The position numbers and the translations under genes were made by a program. The notes below the pieces were generated by a model. It ran no database searches. It had not been told where the DNA came from and was given only the letters and a program-made list of their open reading frames with translations. From assembly GCF_019443325.1 (NCBI RefSeq), contig NZ_CP080383.1, positions 1,240,001 to 1,304,000 of the forward strand: a stretch of 64,000 nt of DNA, read 5' to 3'. This document shows, in pieces, positions 1 through 8,196 of the stretch. Within the stretch, counting starts at the first letter, position 1. Each line of letters starts with the position of its first letter. Origin of the DNA: Cryobacterium sp. PAMC25264. GTDB lineage: Bacteria; Actinomycetota; Actinomycetes; Actinomycetales; Microbacteriaceae.

Positions 1-822
1 GTGGGCAAGTCGTCGTTGTTGTCGATGATCGCCCGCGGCACCGACGCCGAGGTGTCCGTGATCGCCCTGGTCGGGGAGCGCGGCCGCGAGGTGCGGGAGT
101 TCCTCGAGGACGACCTGGGCGCGGAGGGGCTTGCCCGGTCGATCGTGGTGGTGTCCACCTCGGACGAACCGGCCATGATGCGCCTGCGCGCCGCGTTCGT
201 CGCTACCCGCATCGCGGAGTCGTTCCGTGACCGGGGTGCCGACGTGATGTTGATGATGGATTCGCTGACCCGGGTGGCCATGGCTCAGCGCGAGATCGGC
301 CTGTCCGCCGGGGAGCCACCGGCCACCCGGGGGTACCCGCCGTCGACGTTCTCGCTGCTCGCCCGGCTGCTGGAACGGGCCGGCACCGACCAGGTCGGCT
401 CGATCACGGGTATCTACACGGTGCTCGTCGACGGCGACGATCACAACGAGCCCATCGCGGATGCCGCCCGGTCCATCCTCGATGGACACGTCGTGCTCGA
501 TCGCACGCTGGCTGTGCTCGGGCACTTCCCCGCCGTGGACGCTCTCGCCTCGATCTCCCGGGTGGCATCACGAGTGACCACCCCGCAGCAGGCCGAGTCG
601 GCCAGCCGGCTGCGCGCCGTCCTGGCCGCCCGCCGCGCCGCGCAGGACCTGCTCGACGTGGGCGCCTACCGCCGCGGCACCAACCCGTTGGTGGACGCGG
701 CCGTGGAGCACGATGCGGCGATCACGGCATTTCTGCGCCAGCGGATCGACGAGCACACCCCGGCCGACCAGGCTTGGACCCGGCTCGCCGAACTGGCCGC
801 GCTGCTCGGCGGCGACCAATGA
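1..822 (+). CDS. fliI: Flagellum-specific ATPase FliI (5' truncated by window)
   Basis: This ATPase of the flagellar type III export apparatus powers and orders delivery of rod, hook and filament subunits at the inner face of the basal body. The window opens inside the P-loop: the first visible residues are V-G-K-S-S of the Walker A motif, so the first GTG is an internal valine codon and roughly the N-terminal 160 residues lie upstream. The Walker B stretch LMMDSLTR (about residues 83-90) and the segment SAGEPPATRGYPPS are typical of FliI and SctN proteins and differ from F1-ATPase beta. The stop overlaps the fliJ start as ATGA, matching the usual fliI-fliJ order. Confidence 0.95.
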   Translation: MGKSSLLSMIARGTDAEVSVIALVGERGREVREFLEDDLGAEGLARSIVVVSTSDEPAMMRLRAAFVATRIAESFRDRGADVMLMMDSLTRVAMAQREIGLSAGEPPATRGYPPSTFSLLARLLERAGTDQVGSITGIYTVLVDGDDHNEPIADAARSILDGHVVLDRTLAVLGHFPAVDALASISRVASRVTTPQQAESASRLRAVLAARRAAQDLLDVGAYRRGTNPLVDAAVEHDAAITAFLRQRIDEHTPADQAWTRLAELAALLGGDQ

Positions 823-1358
823 GCCGCCCGTTCTCCCTCGCCGGGTTGCTGCGGTTGCGCCACCTCGAGCAGGACCAGGCCGCCGGCGACCTGGCCGCCG
901 CGAACGCGCGACTCAGGGCGACGGCCACCCGCATCGACGAAACCCGGGCGGCGCTCGAGCACCTGCCGCTGAACCCCACCGGGGCCGACACCCTCTACGC
1001 GATCGCGGCGGCACGGGCATCCTCTCGGAGCATGCTGGCCGAACTGGCCGCGCTGGACGGCGTGGCCCAGCAGGCGGCGGCAGTGGCACGAGCGGACTTC
1101 GAGGCGAAGAAGGCCGCGTCGGCGAGCCTGGAAAAGCTCGAAGGGCGACACGGGGCTTCGGCGGCGGCGGAGGACCTGCACGCCCAGCAGACGGTCATCG
1201 ACGAGATCGCCTCGACGGGCTGGCATCGAAGGCAGGGCGAGCAGCGCGCGCAGGCCGGAACCACGGCGAACGGAATCACAGCGTCGGGTAAGCCAGCGTC
1301 CGGCAACACGGCACTGGGAAACACAGCATCGGGACACGCAGCGGGGGAGAGAACATGA
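819..1358 (+). CDS. fliJ: Flagellar export chaperone FliJ-like protein
   Basis: This 179-residue protein starts at the ATG that overlaps the fliI stop. FliJ is a small coiled-coil protein that sits in the FliI hexamer and escorts export substrates. The N-terminus (MSRPFSLAGLLRLRHLEQDQ) followed by an Ala/Glu/Arg-rich helical stretch to about residue 130 fits a FliJ antiparallel coiled coil. FliJ sequences are poorly conserved, so position after fliI carries much of the call. The last 30 residues are a degenerate Ser/Thr/Gly/Ala repeat (TASGKPASGNTALGNTASG), unlike ordinary FliJ. An in-frame ATG at 774 lies inside fliI and was not used. Confidence 0.8.
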   Translation: MSRPFSLAGLLRLRHLEQDQAAGDLAAANARLRATATRIDETRAALEHLPLNPTGADTLYAIAAARASSRSMLAELAALDGVAQQAAAVARADFEAKKAASASLEKLEGRHGASAAAEDLHAQQTVIDEIASTGWHRRQGEQRAQAGTTANGITASGKPASGNTALGNTASGHAAGERT

Positions 1359-2122
1359 CACTGGTGGATGCCACGCAGCGGGTGGGAGAAATCCAGGCGC
1401 GGCTGGTGCAGCTCAACGACCTGGTCGCCGGGGGCACCGGCGTCACGGCGAGCAAGACGGCCGCGGCGACCGCGACGGCGTCGGCCACGAGCTTCGCGGA
1501 TGCCCTGGCTGCGGCGACCGCAACGTCCACCGTGGCCAACGCCGGGGGAGCCACGGGTACCGACGTGGTTGCCTCCGCGGAGAAGTACCTGGGCGTGCCA
1601 TACGTCTTCGGCGGGGAGGACGGCAGCGGGATGGACTGCTCGGGGCTCGTGCAGCGGGTGTATGCCGACCTGGGCATAGACGTTCCGCGCCTGGTCTCGG
1701 GGCAGATGACCATCGGCACCGAGGTGGGCTCCCTCGCCGAGGCGCGCCCCGGTGACCTCATCGTGACGGGCGGTGGAGAACACATCCTGATCTATGCCGG
1801 CAACAACCAGGTGATCCACGCTCCGTATGAGGGACGCACGGTCTGCAAGGTAGATGCCTACATGGACGATTCCGACATCGACACCATCCGGCGGGTGATT
1901 CCGGATGCCGCGGCAGCCGGCACGGCGTCGAGCACGGTGTCGGGCACGGTGTCGGGCACGGCGCTGAGTGCAACATCGAGCTCGAGCCAGACCGATCTGC
2001 TCACGGCGGCGTTCGCCTCACTGTTCTCGGGAACGGCGACGCAGTCGGCGCAGTCCACGTCGGCGCTGTCCACGTCGGCGCTGTCCGCTTCCGGACTGTC
2101 CACGTCTGGACTGGCGTCGTGA
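1355..2122 (+). CDS. C40-family (NlpC/P60) peptidoglycan peptidase in the flagellar locus
   Basis: This 255-residue protein carries a central NlpC/P60 domain at about residues 70-165. The catalytic Cys95 lies in DCSGLV and a His at about 143 in GGGEHILIY, followed by VIHAP. Such enzymes cleave D-Glu-diaminoacid bonds in peptidoglycan stems. No signal peptide is evident, so export may go through the flagellar apparatus. Its place between fliJ and fliK suggests it opens the wall for the growing rod, the job FlgJ does in Proteobacteria; this is an inference. The tail after residue 185 is Ser/Thr/Ala-rich with 5-residue repeats (STSAL, SASGL). It overlaps fliJ and fliK at ATGA and GTGA-type junctions. 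Confidence 0.85.
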   Translation: MTLVDATQRVGEIQARLVQLNDLVAGGTGVTASKTAAATATASATSFADALAAATATSTVANAGGATGTDVVASAEKYLGVPYVFGGEDGSGMDCSGLVQRVYADLGIDVPRLVSGQMTIGTEVGSLAEARPGDLIVTGGGEHILIYAGNNQVIHAPYEGRTVCKVDAYMDDSDIDTIRRVIPDAAAAGTASSTVSGTVSGTALSATSSSSQTDLLTAAFASLFSGTATQSAQSTSALSTSALSASGLSTSGLAS

Positions 2123-4089
2123 CCTCGGGCGCCGCACCTCTGAGCCCGGGACCGGCAGCGACCCGCCTATCAGCTGGGCGACTGTCACCGGCATCGACAG
2201 GCGCAGCAGACGGTTCCCGGCGAGCCGCGGCCGCCTTTGCCGGCATGCTGAAAGATGCCGCCACCCGCCCCGGTCCGGACGTCACCGTGACGAGGTCGGC
2301 GGCAGCGTCGAAAAGGACCGAGCACCACGCTGCGGCGGGACATCCCTCCGGAGGCGCGACAACCGGCTCAGCAGCCGCATCAGACGACGCAGCAACCGCT
2401 GCAACCGCGGCAGCCGCAGCGGGCATAGCCCACGCACGTGCAACCGTGTCGAGCGGCGCCGAGACCGCAGCCACCCGTGCCGGCGCGGTTCCCCACGACG
2501 CAGCCCATACCGCCTCCGCTCACGTCGGCGGAGCCCCAGCCACCGCTGGGGAACTCGGCACTGGACAGGGGGGCACCATCCCGTCGGCGCAGACTTCGGC
2601 CGAGTCGGCCGAGGCGGCCACGATGGACGGGACAGCCGGGTCAGGACTCGTCCAGGCCGGTGCCACCGACGCCGGGCTTCCGCGGGCCGCCGGTCTCACG
2701 CAGCTTGGCGGTCTTCCGGAGTCTGGTGGTGTCCTGCCCGGCGGGGCCTCGTCGAGCAACGCCCCAGGCACCGCCGCCCCGGGCAGCGCCTCTGATGGCG
2801 CGGCGACCGCGGGGACCGTCTCCACCCTCGCAGCTCTGATCGGTGCTACTTCGGCGGGCGCTGATGTGAGCGGCACCGTCCTCACCGATGCAGTTCTGGG
2901 CGGTGCCGGCCAGAGCGGCGCCGCACTCATCGGGGCGGAGCTCTCCGGTGCCTCCGGGACCGGAGCCGACCCGAGCGGTGGAGCCTCGGGTGGCGCCAAC
3001 CTGGGTGGCGCCGTCCTGGGTGGCGCCGACCTGAGTGGTGCCCCCCTCGGTGGTGCCGGACAGAGTGGTACAGACCTGACGGGTGCGGCCCAGGGAGTGT
3101 CGGCCGCAGGCACCGCAGGCATGAACAGTGCGAATCCCAGCGCCACGGCCCACATCGTCGCAGCCCAGCTCGGTGTTGCCCAGTCTGGTGCCGTCACGCT
3201 CGGTGTCGCCCCAGCCGGTGTTGCGCAGGCCGGCGCTCAGAACGGCGCCGTTCCCGCGGCCGTGAACCAGACGATCGCAGCGCCGGGCGATTCCTCCCCG
3301 GTGGAGGCCGCTGCCGCGACGGGCTCTGCTGCAGGGACCGCCGCCGGCACTGTCACCGCCACCACGACGGCCGCCGCGACTGCCGCTGCCGCCACACCTG
3401 TCAAGGCGGCCGGAGCGCGGGACGGTCGGATCGGAGCTGTACCCGCGACGGTACCCGACGCATCCGCGGGGGCCGTGGCCACCGGGCCCGCCGCCCCGGA
3501 TTCGGCCATACCCATGGGCTTCACGGTCCCGGGGACGGTCCTGGGGGCATCCGCACCCGCTGTGGCCCCTCCGACAGGTGCTGTGCCGAACAGTACGCCG
3601 GTGCCCCTGGCCACCCAGGTCGCCCGGCCATTGTTCACCCTGGCCGCCGCGGGCCCGGGGGAGCACACCCTGTCGATCAGCGTGACCCCCGACAACCTGG
3701 GACCGGTGCTGGTGCGCGCGCAGATCAGCGCCGGCGGAATGCGACTGGAACTCTTCGCTCCCACCGACGCAGCCCGCGAGGCGCTGCGCCTCATCCTGCC
3801 CGACCTGCGTCGCGACCTCGCCGGAGGCGGGCTTCCGGCCAGCCTCGACCTGTCCAGCCGAAGCCAGCCGGGGGACCCGGGTCAGTCCGGCCCGCAGGAT
3901 CGTGCCGCTACCGGTCAGGGGAACCCGGGTCCTGGGGGCGATGCCGGCGGGCACCAGGACCGGCCGAGGGTCGCGGTTCCGGATCCCTGGCTCAGATCGT
4001 CCGTCCCGGCATCCGCAGACCCGGCCGGCGGCTCACCCGATGATGCCGGTGGCCACTCGCAGAGGGGACGTGTTGATGTTCTCGCCTGA
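2119..4089 (+). CDS. fliK: Flagellar hook-length control protein FliK
   Basis: FliK is a secreted ruler that sets hook length and switches export specificity through FlhB. The gene starts at a GTG overlapping the preceding stop. The first 500 residues are almost entirely Ala/Gly/Thr/Ser, as expected for a disordered ruler. At about residues 513-575 lies a conserved C-terminal Flg_hook domain (LSISVTPDNLGPVLVRAQIS, then LRLILPDLRRDLAGGGL). A block at 2989-3078 is built from 15-bp units encoding pentapeptide-like GGA(D/N/V)L repeats. Its 656 residues are longer than many FliK proteins. Its position upstream of flgD and flgE supports the call. Confidence 0.9.
   Translation: MTSGAAPLSPGPAATRLSAGRLSPASTGAADGSRRAAAAFAGMLKDAATRPGPDVTVTRSAAASKRTEHHAAAGHPSGGATTGSAAASDDAATAATAAAAAGIAHARATVSSGAETAATRAGAVPHDAAHTASAHVGGAPATAGELGTGQGGTIPSAQTSAESAEAATMDGTAGSGLVQAGATDAGLPRAAGLTQLGGLPESGGVLPGGASSSNAPGTAAPGSASDGAATAGTVSTLAALIGATSAGADVSGTVLTDAVLGGAGQSGAALIGAELSGASGTGADPSGGASGGANLGGAVLGGADLSGAPLGGAGQSGTDLTGAAQGVSAAGTAGMNSANPSATAHIVAAQLGVAQSGAVTLGVAPAGVAQAGAQNGAVPAAVNQTIAAPGDSSPVEAAAATGSAAGTAAGTVTATTTAAATAAAATPVKAAGARDGRIGAVPATVPDASAGAVATGPAAPDSAIPMGFTVPGTVLGASAPAVAPPTGAVPNSTPVPLATQVARPLFTLAAAGPGEHTLSISVTPDNLGPVLVRAQISAGGMRLELFAPTDAAREALRLILPDLRRDLAGGGLPASLDLSSRSQPGDPGQSGPQDRAATGQGNPGPGGDAGGHQDRPRVAVPDPWLRSSVPASADPAGGSPDDAGGHSQRGRVDVLA
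2989..3078 (+). repeat. Six 15-bp tandem units inside fliK
   Basis: Units start at 2989, 3004, 3019, 3034, 3049 and 3064. The first three are nearly identical (GGTGGCGCC-NNC-CTG) and the later ones diverge. They encode a GGANL/GGAVL/GGADL/SGAPL series. Degenerate copies extend upstream to about 2830, consistent with recent tandem expansion in the ruler region. Confidence 0.8.
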
Positions 4090-4182
4090 TCCGCCGCACG
4101 GTGAAGCACCTCCGGCCATGCCCTTGTCACCACAGTCCTCCCCGCCCACCTCATCCCCGCAGCCCCCGAGAAACGAGATCTC

Positions 4183-4638
4183 ATGACCATCGACGCCGTA
4201 GGGACCGTGGCCGCAGCTACCCCGAACGCCACCGGCTCGGCCACCAAAGCCGGTATGTACGCCACCACGCCGGTGCGCACGCCCAAGCAGACCCTGGACT
4301 CCGAAGCCTTCATGTCGCTCCTGGTCACCCAGCTTCGCAACCAGGATCCCAGCTCGCCCATGGATACGAACCAGATGATCTCACAGACCACCCAGCTGGC
4401 CATGATGGAGAAGATCACCGCCCTGTCCACCACCTCGGACGAGAACTTCTCGCTGCAGATGCGCACGTCGGCCGCGGCCCTCGTCGGCCAGAACGTCACC
4501 TACACGGATGCCGCGGGACTGAGCGTCTCCGGAATCGTCTCCGCGGTGTCCTTTGCGGGCTCGGTGCCCCAGGTCACCGTCGGCAAGGCCAGCGTGGCCC
4601 TCGATGCCATCTCGGGGGTGACCGCCCCGACGGGGTGA
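4183..4638 (+). CDS. flgD: Flagellar hook-capping protein FlgD
   Basis: FlgD forms the temporary scaffold at the tip of the growing hook on which FlgE assembles. The 151-residue product has the diagnostic N-terminal signature (FMSLLVTQLRNQDPSSPMDT, then FlgD-typical QTTQLAMMEKI). A short C-terminal part carries the start of the FlgD Ig-like/tudor region (ALVGQNVTYTDAAGLSVSG). It is shorter than the enterobacterial protein, as in many Gram-positive bacteria. It lies 93 bp after fliK and 88 bp before flgE. Confidence 0.93.
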   Translation: MTIDAVGTVAAATPNATGSATKAGMYATTPVRTPKQTLDSEAFMSLLVTQLRNQDPSSPMDTNQMISQTTQLAMMEKITALSTTSDENFSLQMRTSAAALVGQNVTYTDAAGLSVSGIVSAVSFAGSVPQVTVGKASVALDAISGVTAPTG

Positions 4639-4726
4639 CCCGGCACCACCTCTCGGCCGCTCGGCAGGGCCGACACCACCGCACCCACCATCATCCGTCT
4701 GCACGACCTCTCGAAAGGAAGCACCC

Positions 4727-5914
4727 ATGCTTCGCTCTCTCTACTCCGGTATCTCCGGCCTTCGCGCTCACCAGACCATGCTCGACGTCACCGGCAACAA
4801 CATCGCCAACGTCAACACCACGGCGTTCAAGGCGTCGGCAACCCAGTTCCAGGACACCCTGTCCCAGCTGACCCAGGGCGCCAGCGGACCCGGTGCCCAG
4901 ACCGGCGGCACCAACCCGGCCCAGGTGGGCCTCGGAGTCCAGGTCGCCGGCATCTCGACCAACTTCACCCAGGGTTCTTCGCAGTCCACCGGCAAAGCCG
5001 GCGACATGCTCATCTCCGGCGACGGCTTCTTTGTGACCAAGGAAGGCGGCCAGACCCTCTACAGCCGGGCGGGTTCCTTCGATTTCGATTCGTCCGGGCG
5101 GCTAGTGACACCGTCCGGTGCGATCGTGCAGGGCTGGGGTGCGGTCAACGGCGTGATCAACGAGGGCGGTGCGCTTGGTGACATCACCTTGCCGCAGAAC
5201 GTCGTGATCGCCGGAACCGTAACGACATCTGCGGCCATGGGCGGAAACCTGCCGTCGGATGCAGCAGAGGGCAAGTCAGTGTTGCTTGACATCAAGGTCT
5301 ACGACGCGGCGGGGGCGGCCCGCACGGTGTCGCTCACCTTCACGCGCACGGCAGCGGCGGGCGGGTGGGCCGTCTCCGGGACCGACGGCACCGCGGCGGG
5401 ATCTCCCACAGGCTCGACGACTTTGGCCTTCACTGACGGCAAGCTCGTCTCTGGGCCCGATCTGGTCGTCGGCGGAATCACTGTGAGTATGGCGGCGCTC
5501 ACCGGCTTTGCCGGCCTCAGCACGGCCGTAGTCGCATCCAAATCCGGGAGCGCGCCCGGTTCGCTGGAGTCCTATTCTTTCAGCAAGGACGGCACCCTCA
5601 TCGGACTGTTCAGCAACGGCGAGCAGAAGGCCCTCGGCCGCATCGCCCTGGCCACATTCACAAACCCGGGTGGTCTCGAGAAAACCGGGTCCAACGGATA
5701 CCAGGCCACATTCAACTCCGGCACCGCTGAAATTGGCGCTCCCGGATCGACCGGGCTGGGCTCACTCACCGGTGGAGCCCTGGAGATGTCGAACGTGGAC
5801 CTCTCACAGGAGTTCACCAACCTCATCGTCGCGCAGCGTGGCTTCCAGGCGAACGCTCGCATCATCACGACCTCGGATGAGGTCCTGCAGGAACTCACCA
5901 ACCTCAAGCGCTAA
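4727..5914 (+). CDS. flgE: Flagellar hook protein FlgE
   Basis: This is the subunit of the hook, the universal joint between rod and filament. The 395-residue protein has the N-terminal flagellar rod/hook motif (MLRSLYSGISGLRAHQTMLD, then VTGNNIANVNTTAFKAS). The matching C-terminal segment is LEMSNVDLSQEFTNLIVAQR followed by GFQANARIITTSDEVLQELTNLKR. These ends form the coiled D0/D1 core, and the variable middle is exposed. A Shine-Dalgarno (CGAAAGGAAG) precedes the ATG. A strong hairpin terminator follows at 5922, so the early flagellar unit probably ends here. Confidence 0.96.
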   Translation: MLRSLYSGISGLRAHQTMLDVTGNNIANVNTTAFKASATQFQDTLSQLTQGASGPGAQTGGTNPAQVGLGVQVAGISTNFTQGSSQSTGKAGDMLISGDGFFVTKEGGQTLYSRAGSFDFDSSGRLVTPSGAIVQGWGAVNGVINEGGALGDITLPQNVVIAGTVTTSAAMGGNLPSDAAEGKSVLLDIKVYDAAGAARTVSLTFTRTAAAGGWAVSGTDGTAAGSPTGSTTLAFTDGKLVSGPDLVVGGITVSMAALTGFAGLSTAVVASKSGSAPGSLESYSFSKDGTLIGLFSNGEQKALGRIALATFTNPGGLEKTGSNGYQATFNSGTAEIGAPGSTGLGSLTGGALEMSNVDLSQEFTNLIVAQRGFQANARIITTSDEVLQELTNLKR

Positions 5915-5921
5915 CTCCCGG

Positions 5922-5961
5922 GAACGCGGCCACCCCTCCGGACACGGAGGTGGCCGCGTTC
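5922..5961 (+). terminator. Rho-independent terminator after flgE
   Basis: A perfect 13-bp stem pairs GAACGCGGCCACC (5922-5934) with GGTGGCCGCGTTC (5949-5961). Additional pairing is possible inside the loop. It lies 7 bp after the flgE stop. The T-run after it is weak. Confidence 0.75.
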
Positions 5962-6003
5962 TGCGTATGTGTGCCGCCGCGCGCGCTCCCACCAAGCCCG
6001 ACC

Positions 6004-6138
6004 AGCGGATGGTCGTGCCCCAGCCCAGGTCGCGCTTGTCGACGGCGTACTGAGCTTGTCGAAGTAGACCGAGTGACGCTGCTCGCGAACGTGCACCGGC
6101 TGGCGGGATCTCGACGAGCTCGATCAGCGGATGGTCGC
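6004..6138. repeat. Short intergenic repeat elements
   Basis: The 13-mer CAGCGGATGGTCG occurs at 6004-6016 and again at about 6126-6138. Just before the second copy, GATCTCGACGAGCTCGATCA (6107-6126) matches 18 of 20 bases of a site at 43201-43220. These look like members of a dispersed family of small intergenic repeats; copy number in the genome cannot be seen here. Confidence 0.5.
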
Positions 6139-6151
6139 GACCCAGCGTGGG

Positions 6152-8001
6152 TCAGGTGGTGCTGGGTGGGGTGTGGCTGGGCATGTCGATGAGTGCCTGG
6201 CCGGGGTCGATGTTGGCTGGTGGTCGGAGCCAGTACTGGCCGGTGTTTTCGAAGATCTGCCAGCCTTGGTTGTGGAGCAGCATGTGGTGGGCGTGGCAGA
6301 GCAGGATGCCGTGGTTGATGTCGGTGCGGCCGTGGTCGCGTTTCCAGTGTTGGATGTGGTGGGCTTCGGTGAAGGCGGGTGGTCGGTCGCAGCCGGGCCA
6401 GCGGCAGCCGCCGTCGCGGGCGGCGAGGGCGCGGCGTTGGGCGCGGTTGAAGAGGCGTTGTTCGTGGCCGACGTCGAGGGGCCGGCCCAGGTCGTCGACG
6501 GTGATTTCGATGGTGGCGGAGTCGCAGATGAGGCGTTCGATGGTTTCCTGGGAGAGGGGTGCGGTGTTGCCTTCGAGGTAGCCGTGGCCGGGTTGGCCGG
6601 GTTCGCAGACCAGGATGTTGTCGGCGTCGCGGAGCAACCCCGGCGGGAACGGGCTGTCCGCCGGGCAGGGCCCGGTCTGTGCCGCGGGCCCGGGAGGTCC
6701 AGGCTGCCCGGTGGATCCGGTGGATCCGGTGAACCAGGTGGTACCGGTGGTCTGGGTGGTGTCGCCGACCGAGTTCGGGGTGGCGGGGGTGCCGTGGGTC
6801 GGGGCGTCGGTGGCCGCGGGGCGGGTGGCCGGGGTGCGGGTGGTGAGGATCTGCACGGTGGGGCGGCGGCCGCCGAGCATCTCGTGGGGGTTGATGGTGG
6901 TGCCGGCCTCGATCAGGTCGACGAAGCCGTCGCAGGTGATCTGCTCGGTGCTGCGGGGGTCGTCCTGGACGCGTTTGGCCCAGGCGGCGCGGTCGGTGTC
7001 GACGAAGCGCACGCCGCCGCGGCGGGGGCTGGTGAGGCTGTCGAAGGTGGCCTTGATGAATTCGCCCTGTTCCGGTGGGAATAGCCCGTCGACCCTCACC
7101 TGGCCGGTGTTCAGGGTCCAGATGCGGAGGTAGCGGTCGTCCCAGGCTTTCTGTTCTCGCACCCGGATGCCGGCTTCATCCAGGCAGTCCCGGGTCTGCC
7201 GGGCGCGTTTGAGGAGTTGGTCCACGTTTATCGACCTGGCGTCGACGAGCAACCCCTCCAGCGCGTCGGAGAGGACTAGCCCGGTGACGACGGTGTCGAT
7301 ATCGCCCAGGCCGGTGCGGATCGCGTAGGCGGCGTCGACGGAGAGAGTACCGGCGTTCACCGCGCGGCTGATCGGCGCGTGCCACGGCGCCGGCACCAGG
7401 GGAGCGCCGGCCAGTGCTGGGTCGGACGTGTCGGCCGCGTCGGGTCAAGCGGGCCGTTCAACGCCGCGTCCGCGAGCCGGCGGGCTGCCTCGGCCTCGGC
7501 TTCGGCGGCCTGTATCTCGGCGGCTTCGGCCTCGGCGAGCATCTGGCCCACTCCGACGAGTTTGCGGGACTCGACCTTGCTCGCGCCGGTCAACTCCTGG
7601 ATCAACGCCTCGGGGCTGAGGAAGCCCTGCTTCTTCGCCAATCCCGCCTGGCCGAGCTCCCACCGGGACCGGTGCGCGAGCGTCTTCGCCATCCACGCCT
7701 TGCGGGTGTCCAGCTCACGCTGCGCCCGGGCGAGGGTCTGCTGCCCGGCCAGCACGTCGGCATCCGACAGGGCGTCGTACTCGGCACTCGAACAGCCCAA
7801 CCGGGCCACATTCGCCGCCGCGACCACGAGGCCGTCGCCACCGCCCACAGCAGCATCGACAGCCCCTTCGACAGCGATCACACCACCCCGGTCAGCAGGC
7901 CCGTCAGCAGACCCGTCAGCAGCACCCGCAGCGGCACGAAAAGCACCGTCGGGAGGGTTCCCGACGGTGAACGTGTCTGCGATGCTCGACTGGATTGCCA
8001 T
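6152..8001 (-). pseudogene. DUF222 domain HNH endonuclease, frameshifted
   Basis: The N-terminal part (8001 down to about 7425, start MAIQSSIADTF) and the C-terminal part (read down to 6152) are one DUF222/HNH protein in two frames. The C-terminal half holds the HNH site (RDGGCRWPGCDRPP, then EAHHIQHW, then NHGILLCHAHHMLLHNQGW). Such proteins are multicopy in Microbacteriaceae and other Actinobacteria, and their role is unclear. Near 7424 the first frame reads into nonsense (QHWPALPWCRRRGT), while the other frame gives the sensible continuation DPALAGAPLVPAPWHAP. One missing base, or two extra, would explain this. The gene is antisense to the flagellar genes and separates flgE from flbD. A sequencing error is possible. 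Confidence 0.8.
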
Positions 8002-8050
8002 GCCCCGAATCTAGCCCGATATCGCATCCTCGTGTGAGCAAAACTCAACT

Positions 8051-8059
8051 TGTGGATAA
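8051..8059 (-). other. Single perfect DnaA-box-like 9-mer
   Basis: TGTGGATAA is the reverse complement of the DnaA box TTATCCACA. It lies in an AT-richer stretch between the HNH gene and the lipoprotein gene. It is alone, so an origin is not implied. Confidence 0.3.
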
Positions 8060-8196
8060 GTTTTTTCGGGAATCCCGTCAGCGTCTCCCGCATCCTGAAT
8101 ATTGGCTGTGACCAGTAAAAAAGACTCTTGCCCCTGCTTGGTATGAACGTTAGCTTCTTCCCAGGAGAGCGGAACATCGAGGCGTCGGGGGCGGAC

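Noticed and set aside
6131..7133. Open frames of up to 317 codons on the + strand opposite the HNH gene
   Set aside because: They are shadows of the - strand gene caused by high GC; the - strand carries the DUF222 and HNH motifs.
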